Positions 17,576 through 23,818 of a stretch of 35,838 nt of DNA are shown piece by piece (the first letter of the stretch is position 1; the number at the start of each line of letters is the position of its first letter). This DNA is from a bacterium. GTDB taxonomy: Bacteria > Campylobacterota > Campylobacteria > Campylobacterales > Sulfurovaceae. The stretch covers positions 1-35,838 of the forward strand of contig JAHJJU010000043.1 in assembly GCA_018822805.1 (NCBI GenBank), read 5' to 3'. Made by a program: the position numbers and the translations under genes. The notes below the pieces were generated by a model. It was not told the origin of the DNA and did no database searches. It saw only the letters and a list, made by a program, of their open reading frames with translations.

Positions 17576-17604
17576 ATATTAAAAAAAACTACAATATTTC
17601 TCAA
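17576..17604 (-). promoter_or_regulatory. Possible promoter of the helicase cassette
   Basis: On the minus strand TTGAGA (17599-17604) is followed after 17 bases by TAATAT (17576-17581), about 22 bases before the ATG at 17554. It lies in the 75-base gap after the 51-aa gene. If real, the helicase cassette can be transcribed apart from the upstream nuclease genes. The spacer contains a T8 tract, so chance similarity is possible. Confidence 0.4.
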
Positions 17605-17629
17605 AAACCATATCCAATATAAATATCAC

Positions 17630-17785
17630 CTACCACTCACTATAATCTTCATCATCTTCCAATGGTGTAGACAAATCTACTTTAGAAATATATTCTAACT
17701 CTTTATTACTCCATAGTTCATAATTTTGGACTTTTTTCTCATTTAATTCTGTCATTTTAACCCATTTAATATTATTATCCTTCAT
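17630..17785 (-). CDS. Small hypothetical protein (51 aa) coupled to the DUF1703-type gene
   Basis: A 51-codon frame starting MKDNNIKWVKMTELNEKK and ending LEDDEDYSEW. Its ATG overlaps the TGA of the upstream ATPase/nuclease gene in the classic ATGA arrangement, and GAGGGTGGG provides an SD directly in front. The protein is polar, with a basic first third and a strongly acidic tail. Some antitoxin-like or antirestriction-like small proteins have such a profile, but I do not recognise a family. The ATGA coupling and the SD make it more than a random ORF. It could be a remnant of a longer gene. Confidence 0.5.
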   Translation of the reverse strand: MKDNNIKWVKMTELNEKKVQNYELWSNKELEYISKVDLSTPLEDDEDYSEW

Positions 17786-19317
17786 CCCACCCTCTCCCAC
17801 TCAAACCCACTAATATTTTTCTCTTGCTTATCAAAATTTATCCCCACCAAAACTATCTCTTTGCCATCATTTAAATATTTTTGAGCGTAATTTTTTGCTT
17901 TTATTTGAGCCAAAGCATTCTGCGTACCTACTTTGAACTCTATGATGTAGATGTATTTGTCTATCTTCACTGTTAAATCTATGCGTCCGTGGTTGGTGAC
18001 ATCTTCACCGATAATATCAAGCCCCAAACTTTGCAGATAAACATAGATAATACTGGCATAAAACCCTTCATATTCAGACATTGGACTTTTGGTGTAATTG
18101 TTATAGGGAATCAAAGCAAAGATAGCATCAAAGGTCTCTCTAAATTTATCCAAATCACCATTTAATAGAGCCATATAAATATCTGTTTTAGCCGAAGGGA
18201 AATTATTCTTTGTAATGTGATTAATTATCATATCATTAAAAGATATTTTTACCTCTTTATTGGGTAATTTTAACGTATACTCTATCGTCTCAAAAGGTGT
18301 ATATTGCATCTTATCAATCGTCAAATACCCACTTTGGTAAAGTATCACTTCAAGATTGATATTTTCTATATCAAAGCTATCTAATATCTGTTCACCGACT
18401 CTCATATTGGAAAGTTTGGGTAAAAAATAGTGATTTTGCTCTATAAGTTTAATAAGAAATGTGGGTGTACCTGAACTAAACCAATAGTTAGAAAATTGAT
18501 ACTCATTTTTAATAAATTTGAGTAAATCAAAAGGATTATAAACATCATCTTTGAGAAAATTATAACCATTGTACCACGCTTTGAGTTCTTCCAAATCTAC
18601 CCCATTAAGATAAGGTAAAAACTCATTTTCTATATTGGCTTGTGTATATCCACAGATATTTCCAAACTTTCGAGCAAGGCTAATATCTTCTAACATATTC
18701 AGCCCAGAAAATATAGATGCTTTAGAAAACTTACTCACGCCTGTTAAAAAGACAAATTTAATAAACGCATCTGCCCCCTTCATCACCGAGTACATCCCTT
18801 TAATAAACTCTCTATTAAGCTTTGATTGTTCCAAATTGTCAATCGTGTCCAAAATAGGTCTATCATACTCATCAATTAAAATCACTACTTTTTGATTGTA
18901 TTTTCTGTACGTTTCTCGAATAAGTTGCAAGAAACAGATAGAGAGATTTTCATTCTCTTCACACTCAATACCCAATCGTTTTTGATTTTCTTGTAACATA
19001 TCATTAGCTACTTTTTCAAGGTTGGTCGTGGTCTGTAGATTCCCATCCCAGCTTATTTTTATCACAGGATAGGTCGTCTCCCAATCCCATTTATCATAAA
19101 TATACAATCCCTCAAAAAGTGCTTTTTTACCTTCAAAGATGTTGTGTAAAGTATCCAAAAAAAGCGACTTTCCAAAACGTCGTGGGCGAGATAGAAAGGT
19201 ATAAGAGTAATTTTCTATGAGTTCTAATGCCTCTTTTGTCTTATCTATATAGATATAATCATCTTCTCTTATTTTGCTAAAGGTTTGTATGCCTATGGGG
19301 AGTTTTTTTAGAGTCAT
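17782..19317 (-). CDS. AAA-ATPase-like protein with C-terminal PD-(D/E)XK nuclease (DUF1703 type)
   Basis: A 511-residue relative of the protein at 9351-11006. It starts LPIGIQTFSKIREDDYIYIDKT and has a glycine-poor P-loop FLSRPRRFGKSL (41-52), Walker B VVILIDEYDRPILD, and a central FLTGVSKFSKASIFSGLN block characteristic of the family. The C-terminal nuclease-like core is GRID447LTV ... YIIE460FK462. The two island copies share order and motifs but are clearly diverged, so they are not a recent duplication. Its ATG overlaps the TGA of the upstream 247-residue nuclease-like gene (ATGA), and its own stop overlaps the 51-aa gene. Function unknown; nuclease activity is likely from the conserved D, E and K. 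Confidence 0.85.
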   Translation of the reverse strand: MTLKKLPIGIQTFSKIREDDYIYIDKTKEALELIENYSYTFLSRPRRFGKSLFLDTLHNIFEGKKALFEGLYIYDKWDWETTYPVIKISWDGNLQTTTNLEKVANDMLQENQKRLGIECEENENLSICFLQLIRETYRKYNQKVVILIDEYDRPILDTIDNLEQSKLNREFIKGMYSVMKGADAFIKFVFLTGVSKFSKASIFSGLNMLEDISLARKFGNICGYTQANIENEFLPYLNGVDLEELKAWYNGYNFLKDDVYNPFDLLKFIKNEYQFSNYWFSSGTPTFLIKLIEQNHYFLPKLSNMRVGEQILDSFDIENINLEVILYQSGYLTIDKMQYTPFETIEYTLKLPNKEVKISFNDMIINHITKNNFPSAKTDIYMALLNGDLDKFRETFDAIFALIPYNNYTKSPMSEYEGFYASIIYVYLQSLGLDIIGEDVTNHGRIDLTVKIDKYIYIIEFKVGTQNALAQIKAKNYAQKYLNDGKEIVLVGINFDKQEKNISGFEWERVG

Positions 19318-20057
19318 ATTAAAGAATTCTCCTCTTCTATCTTTGCAATTATCTCCTCTTTCACAAACATCAAGTTTTTATAAATACCTTTTAAATCACC
19401 TATTTTGGTGCTGTCATAATTTTCACTTACATAATATTGATACGTATCTTTGCCTAACTTTTCTAAAATCACAAAATTCCAAATCGCCCCTACAATATAA
19501 GCCCCTTTGATACTTTCCCAACTGTTTAACTCTACTCCCGAAATAAGTTCTGCAAGTAATTGGGGTTCAGGGTCTGAATTAAGCTTACCTTTTTTGAACT
19601 CTTGAATAAAAAAATAGGGTTTTTCACTGTATTCTAAACCTTTAGAGACAATAAAGTCTGTTGTACCAGTAAAAATAAATTTTTCTGTCTCATAGGTAAT
19701 CAGCTCTTCATAAAAAGGAGCTGTTTCCATTTCTATAGACAAAAAATCTACACGATTAATAATAGGAATAATAAAATTTGCTTTGAGTGTCTCTTCTTGA
19801 TAAGACTTAATAAATTTTCCATATTTAGAGAGCAATATTTCCAAAAAAATTCTATCATCTGATATTATCTCTTTATCAAAAAAAAACCATTTCTCAAAAG
19901 GCGTATCATCAAAAGATTTTTTAAGAGAAACAACACGTTTTAACTCTTTTAAGCCAATTTTTGAATAAGAAAATGTTTCAATGCCTGACTCTGCTTTTAA
20001 ACCCTTAAGCACTCTTATCTCTCGTTCTAACTGTTCAATTCTTTCTAGTTCGCTCAT
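19314..20057 (-). CDS. Putative PD-(D/E)XK nuclease-fold protein with N-terminal coiled coil
   Basis: 247 residues. The N-terminus (SELERIEQLEREIRVLKGLK) is a short coiled coil. The middle and C-terminal parts contain a likely restriction-endonuclease-like core: TTD134FIVSKG, a spacer, FIQE153FK155KGK, and downstream PEPQ166LLAEL, i.e. D ... ExK ... Q. It reads into the DUF1703-type gene by an ATGA overlap, so the two are co-translated and may work together. It is the first gene of the minus-strand island, 108 bases from trpG, behind an extended -10 sequence. I cannot name the family; the nuclease fold is inferred from the motif spacing. Confidence 0.6.
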   Translation of the reverse strand: MSELERIEQLEREIRVLKGLKAESGIETFSYSKIGLKELKRVVSLKKSFDDTPFEKWFFFDKEIISDDRIFLEILLSKYGKFIKSYQEETLKANFIIPIINRVDFLSIEMETAPFYEELITYETEKFIFTGTTDFIVSKGLEYSEKPYFFIQEFKKGKLNSDPEPQLLAELISGVELNSWESIKGAYIVGAIWNFVILEKLGKDTYQYYVSENYDSTKIGDLKGIYKNLMFVKEEIIAKIEEENSLI

Positions 20058-20098
20058 CTCTCTTCCTTGTATGACAATAAAATCTTTGACTGTAAATT

Positions 20099-20107
20099 AG
20101 TATAGCA
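20099..20107 (-). promoter_or_regulatory. Possible extended -10 promoter of the island operon
   Basis: The minus strand reads TGCTATACT, an extended -10 (TG-n-TATACT), about 40 bases before the ATG of the 247-residue gene and just after the trpG terminator. The -35 region is poor. Position between a terminator and the first island gene makes it the best candidate. Confidence 0.4.
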
Positions 20108-20138
20108 AAAAGGGAATAAAAAAAGAGGTTTTAAAAAT

Positions 20139-20156
20139 AAAGGGCAACAGCCCTTT
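20139..20156 (-). terminator. Rho-independent terminator of trpG/pabA
   Basis: The minus strand forms a 7-bp stem AAAGGGC / GCCCTTT with a 4-base loop, continued by ATTTTTAAAA. It lies 10 bases past the trpG stop codon, separating it from the island operon. Confidence 0.8.
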
Positions 20157-20165
20157 AGAAAGAAA

Positions 20166-20735
20166 TTAGAGTTTCAAAAAATTATCCAACATCTCATGCC
20201 CATACTCACTCATAATGGATTCGGGGTGAAACTGAACGCCGTAAACTTTTTTGCCTTCTATCTCCAAAGACATAATCTCATGGTCATCTTTGCTGTGTGA
20301 GGTAGCAATGATGTTGCTGGGCAAGTTCTCTTGATTGACCGTTAACGAGTGGTAGCGTGTGGCTCTGAACTCAGGGGGGAGACCTTTAAATATAACCGTC
20401 TCTTTGTCCACTTCTATTTGTGAAGTTTTCCCGTGCATCATATTTTTGGCTCGAATCACCTCACCACCAAATGCTTGTGCAATACTCTGATGACCCAAAC
20501 AGATACCAAATATCGGTGTGCTGTCGGCAAAAGCTGTTATCACATCAAGGGTAACTCCTGCTTCATTGGGGGTTGCAGGGCCAGGAGAAATTATGATTTT
20601 CTCTGGATTTAGTTCTTTTATCTCTTCTACAGTTAACTCATCATTACGGATTACTTTCAAATCAGCACCCAATTCCAAACAGTACTGCACAACATTGTAG
20701 GTAAAACTGTCGTAGTTGTCTATCATTAAAATCAT
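20166..20735 (-). CDS. trpG: Glutamine amidotransferase, anthranilate / aminodeoxychorismate synthase component II
   Basis: A 189-residue class I glutamine amidotransferase: IDNYDSFTYN at the start, the oxyanion loop ISPGPATPNEAG, the catalytic nucleophile in GICLGHQ (C79), and the His-Glu pair in QFHPES (H170, E172). It releases ammonia from glutamine for anthranilate synthase (TrpE) or aminodeoxychorismate synthase (PabB). The gene stands alone here, with no trp or pab partner in view, so the TrpG and PabA roles cannot be separated and it may serve both. The first ATG is preferred because GAGGA lies about 9 bases upstream. A clear terminator follows. Confidence 0.93.
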   Translation of the reverse strand: MILMIDNYDSFTYNVVQYCLELGADLKVIRNDELTVEEIKELNPEKIIISPGPATPNEAGVTLDVITAFADSTPIFGICLGHQSIAQAFGGEVIRAKNMMHGKTSQIEVDKETVIFKGLPPEFRATRYHSLTVNQENLPSNIIATSHSKDDHEIMSLEIEGKKVYGVQFHPESIMSEYGHEMLDNFLKL

Positions 20736-20902
20736 ATTTGGTTTTCCTCAATTGGTATTCATGCACGAAGTATAGCCAATTAGAACTTGTTAACTTTTAA
20801 AACATTTCCGACAATTTTTATCTTAATTAAGCTTTTTTAAGAAAAAATAGAAAAAATAGATATACAATGAGAGTAACATTAAGTATAATTCAAAGGACAA
20901 AA

Positions 20903-21361
20903 ATGCACAATAAATGGCTTAAATTAAGCGTATTGATAAGCTCCATTTTTATATTTACAGCATGTTCTGATGAAAAATCATCAACCGATTTATCCAAAAC
21001 TTCTGTAGAAAAAAAAGAAACATATGATATTCCATGGGTGAAAGATTTACCTACAGCTTTTGAACTGGCAAAAAAAGAGAAGAAAAACGTCATGGTCATG
21101 GCTGTTAGTGAAGGATGCCGTTGGTGTGACAAAATGAAAGCCAAAACCCTTTCAAATGAAAAGGTTGCCAAAAAACTTCAAGAGTACATTTTGGTACAAG
21201 CCGACAGAGAAACACCTAGCCAAAGAGATCAACTTCCAGAGTTTAAACATGTACCTATTATCTTTTTTATGAAACCCAATAGAGAAGTTATTGATAATTT
21301 AAGAGGTTACTTTGAAGCTGAAGATTTTTTAGAATATCTCAACGAATTAGAAGAAATTTAA
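20903..21361 (+). CDS. Thioredoxin-fold lipoprotein (SoxW/DsbD-gamma-like)
   Basis: A 152-residue protein. The start at 20903 is chosen over an ATG 12 codons upstream because AAAGGA lies 6 bases before it and the product then begins with a proper lipoprotein signal: basic n-region, hydrophobic h-region and FTAC with the lipidated cysteine at C21. The mature part is a thioredoxin-like domain with SEGCRWCDKM (C72-x-x-C75), a cis-proline region HVPIIFF, and a C-terminal helix. It is likely a periplasmic, membrane-anchored thiol reductase or disulfide protein. Its stop overlaps that of the convergent phosphoribosyltransferase gene by 3 bases. Its partner is unknown. Confidence 0.8.
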   Translation: MHNKWLKLSVLISSIFIFTACSDEKSSTDLSKTSVEKKETYDIPWVKDLPTAFELAKKEKKNVMVMAVSEGCRWCDKMKAKTLSNEKVAKKLQEYILVQADRETPSQRDQLPEFKHVPIIFFMKPNREVIDNLRGYFEAEDFLEYLNELEEI

Positions 21362-21828
21362 TCCTTTAAATCCTCAGACCAAAAAAACTCTATCCATCCA
21401 GTAGCTTCTTTAACCCACCAAGTTGGTTCTATAGAAGCTGAAGGTTTATAAAAAATAGACGCTGAGTAAAAAGTAGTAGCGTCATACTGCTTCTTCAATA
21501 CATTTAAAACCTCAACCAAGGTATCACCACTATCTACAATATCATCAACAATAAGTACTTTTTTTGCATTTTGCAGATTGGGTATATTAAAAACATTCAC
21601 CTTATCCAATTTTTGAGTATCTTCGTAACCAATCGTATTGATCGCATAAACTTCACGAATATCATAGTACTCACCCAACATCAACGCCATACTCAAACCA
21701 CCACGAGCTACAGCAACAATAGCATCAAAATCTTGGTCAATTTTTTTAGTAAGTTTTTTTAAATCAATTCTAAACTCATAATAAGAATAATAAATTTTAC
21801 TTCTTTTTGTATCTAAAGAGTGTTCCAC
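21358..21828 (-). CDS. Phosphoribosyltransferase (hypoxanthine/xanthine-type)
   Basis: 156 residues with a type I PRTase fold. VAVARGGLSMALML precedes, and the PRPP-binding loop VLIVDDIVDSGDTL (91-104) is intact. A C-terminal hood contains PTWWVKEATGWIEFFWS, which resembles xanthine-guanine PRTases (Gpt) and the Campylobacterota homologues. It most likely salvages a purine base with PRPP in the cytoplasm. The start is GTG at 21828, inside the end of proB (32-base overlap), with GGTGAG a few bases upstream, so it is coupled to proB. The exact base cannot be fixed from sequence. Confidence 0.85.
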   Translation of the reverse strand: MEHSLDTKRSKIYYSYYEFRIDLKKLTKKIDQDFDAIVAVARGGLSMALMLGEYYDIREVYAINTIGYEDTQKLDKVNVFNIPNLQNAKKVLIVDDIVDSGDTLVEVLNVLKKQYDATTFYSASIFYKPSASIEPTWWVKEATGWIEFFWSEDLKD

Positions 21829-22600
21829 TTATTTGCTCACCATCCATCAAATATTTCGTTGCTGTCTCCAAATCAAAACCACTACACAAAAACATCTTTC
21901 GACCTTGTTTCATAATATAATCGGCTGCTTTGAGCTTCGTTACAATGCCTCCTGTTGCAAACGCATCATTTGGAGTTTGCTGGGCTCCTAGCTCCTCTTC
22001 AGTAATAAAGTTTACTTCCGATCGGATTTTTGCATCGGGGTTATCATTAGGGTTTGCATCATAATAACCATTAATATCACTCATAATCACCAATAAGTCA
22101 GCATCTACATAATGAGCCACATGAGCAGAAAGCTGATCATTGTCACCAAAAAGTTGGTCTGGTGTTGTTGAGATATCGTTCTCATTGACAATCGGCAACA
22201 TACCGTTAGCAATAGAAGTATCAATTATTTGACGAAAAATTAACGTATGTTTACGTGAGTCAAAATCATCTTCAGTTAGAAGAATTTGAGCCGTATTGAT
22301 ACCAAAAATATCAAATTTATTTTTATAACTGCTCATTAAAATAGGTTGTCCTGCTGAAGCCAGTACTTTTCGACTAATTTGCTTTGCTCTATCGAGCTTT
22401 AGTGCTGTATACCCGGCTGCCACTGCTCCGGAAGAGACCAACACGACTTCATACTTTTTACTCACTTTGGCAATCAGTGAAACGAGGTTTAACATTCGCT
22501 CTTTTGCAATACTGGTTCGATTGGTTAAAACGGAACTGCCTACTTTAATAACAATTCTTTTGATCTTTTCTTCTTTTAGCTTTTGGATAATGTTTTCCAC
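21797..22600 (-). CDS. proB: Glutamate 5-kinase, short form without PUA domain
   Basis: A 267-residue amino-acid kinase that phosphorylates glutamate in the first step of proline synthesis. Motifs: IVIKVGSSVLTN at the start, VSSGAVAAGY, the glutamate-binding region NENDISTTPDQLFGDNDQLSAHVA, and GGIVTKLKAADYIMKQG. The C-terminal PUA domain of E. coli ProB (367 residues) is absent, as in other Campylobacterota. The start is GTG; the reading frame upstream is open but offers no better start, and AGAAAGG sits very close to it. A long inverted repeat lies just upstream. The following phosphoribosyltransferase gene overlaps its end. Confidence 0.93.
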   Translation of the reverse strand: MENIIQKLKEEKIKRIVIKVGSSVLTNRTSIAKERMLNLVSLIAKVSKKYEVVLVSSGAVAAGYTALKLDRAKQISRKVLASAGQPILMSSYKNKFDIFGINTAQILLTEDDFDSRKHTLIFRQIIDTSIANGMLPIVNENDISTTPDQLFGDNDQLSAHVAHYVDADLLVIMSDINGYYDANPNDNPDAKIRSEVNFITEEELGAQQTPNDAFATGGIVTKLKAADYIMKQGRKMFLCSGFDLETATKYLMDGEQISGTLFRYKKK

Positions 22601-22613
22601 CTTTCTGTTAGAA

Positions 22614-22660
22614 TAAGTACCTGACCAGAATAAATGACATATTTTATGGTCAGGTACTTA
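22614..22660. repeat. Perfect 14-bp inverted repeat between mqnE and proB
   Basis: TAAGTACCTGACCA (22614-22627) and TGGTCAGGTACTTA (22647-22660) are exact reverse complements, separated by 19 bases. The element fills most of the gap between mqnE and proB. A run of T does not follow on either side, so it is not a standard terminator. It could be a transcript-stabilising or processing hairpin, a dispersed REP-like repeat, or an operator. Confidence 0.8.
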
Positions 22661-22696
22661 AGCTTTCATTGTAACGCATTGAGAGTTAGAAATTAA

Positions 22697-23761
22697 TTAA
22701 TTGTAAATCCCCAACTCATTGTACAAACTGTCCCTCTCAACAGGAATAAAGCCGGAATTTCGAATAAGACTTACAAACTCGTCCAAATCCATTCCATGAG
22801 AACTCTTTGCTCCTGCTGCTGATTGTATGGACTCTTTTTCAATGGTTCCATCCAAATCATCAGCTCCAAACTCTTGAGCAATCAGTGCTAAATTAATCGA
22901 AGCTGTAACCCAATAAGCTTTTAAATGAGGAATATTGTCCAACATTATTCGAGAAATAGCATACGTTTTAAGAATCTCTTGACCTGTAGGGAATGCCTCA
23001 ACTTTGAGAAAGTTATTCTCTTTTTGATAGACCAAAGGAATAAACGCATTAAATCCACCCGTTCTATCTTGTAAATCACGCAATCGTATCATGTGGTCAA
23101 TTCTGTTTGCCCTACTCTCGACATGCCCAAAAAGCATGGTAGCATTGCTCTGCCTACCTCGGTTATGCCATTTTTCATGAATCTCTAACCATTGATCTGA
23201 AGTTACTTTTCCTTTACACAAATACTCTCGTACCTCTTCATCAAAAATTTCAGCTCCACCACCAGGCATAGAGTCTACTCCATTTTCTATCATCATATCC
23301 AGTACTTCATCGTAACTCAAACCATACTCACGGGTTAAAAAGTCTACTTCGGCTGCTGTCATCGCTTTGACATGTAAATCAGGGAACTTCTCTTTAATCT
23401 TTCTAAACGCTCCCATGTACCACTCTACCCCATCATTGGGATTGTGTGCAGAGACAATATGCATCTCTTTTGCCCCTTGATTATAGGAATTGCTTGCAAT
23501 TTCTAAAATCTCATCATGACTCATGGTATATTGATTGGGGTTTTTACGACTGGCAGAGTAGGCACAAAACTTACAAATATCGGCACAAACATTGGTAGGA
23601 TTGATATGACGATTAATGTTGAAATAGCTTTTTTTACCAAACTTTTCTTGGCGAATTTCATCAGCCAATTCACCCAATGTAAACAGATCAAGCTCGTAAA
23701 GTGCTTCACCCTCTTCTTGAGTTAATCGTTCTCTATTTTTTACTTTTTCAACTAAAGTCAT
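22697..23761 (-). CDS. mqnE: Aminofutalosine synthase (radical SAM), futalosine menaquinone pathway
   Basis: A 354-residue radical SAM enzyme with the 4Fe-4S motif C59-x3-C63-x2-C66 (NVCADICKFCAYS). The family blocks PGGGAEIFDEEVR, SNATMLFGHVES, LQDRTGGFNAFIPL and GADDLDGTIEKE fit MqnE better than its relatives MqnC and CofH. It joins 3-[(1-carboxyvinyl)oxy]benzoate and SAM to aminofutalosine, an early step of menaquinone synthesis used by Campylobacterota instead of the Men pathway. It is divergent from glnD, with only 51 bases between the genes. The remaining uncertainty is MqnE against a close paralogue. Confidence 0.85.
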   Translation of the reverse strand: MTLVEKVKNRERLTQEEGEALYELDLFTLGELADEIRQEKFGKKSYFNINRHINPTNVCADICKFCAYSASRKNPNQYTMSHDEILEIASNSYNQGAKEMHIVSAHNPNDGVEWYMGAFRKIKEKFPDLHVKAMTAAEVDFLTREYGLSYDEVLDMMIENGVDSMPGGGAEIFDEEVREYLCKGKVTSDQWLEIHEKWHNRGRQSNATMLFGHVESRANRIDHMIRLRDLQDRTGGFNAFIPLVYQKENNFLKVEAFPTGQEILKTYAISRIMLDNIPHLKAYWVTASINLALIAQEFGADDLDGTIEKESIQSAAGAKSSHGMDLDEFVSLIRNSGFIPVERDSLYNELGIYN

Positions 23762-23784
23762 CTCTACTATCCCTAATTAATTTT

Positions 23785-23793
23785 TGCTATTAT
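23785..23793 (+). promoter_or_regulatory. Possible extended -10 of the glnD-glmS promoter
   Basis: TGCTATTAT (TG-n-TATTAT) lies 26 bases before the preferred glnD start in the 51-base divergent gap with mqnE. There is no convincing -35, which is acceptable for extended -10 promoters. Confidence 0.35.
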
Positions 23794-23818
23794 AACAGCT
23801 ATAGATAAGGAAATGATA

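Noticed and set aside
17782..19317. The two DUF1703-type genes as a recent duplication forming direct repeats
   Set aside because: They share motif order only; protein sequences outside the P-loop, Walker B and nuclease motifs are quite different, and no long DNA identity is seen.
9348..20165. Integrative element with attachment repeats at the island edges
   Set aside because: I found no integrase, transposase, tRNA or matching direct repeats at either edge, so an element with defined ends cannot be claimed.
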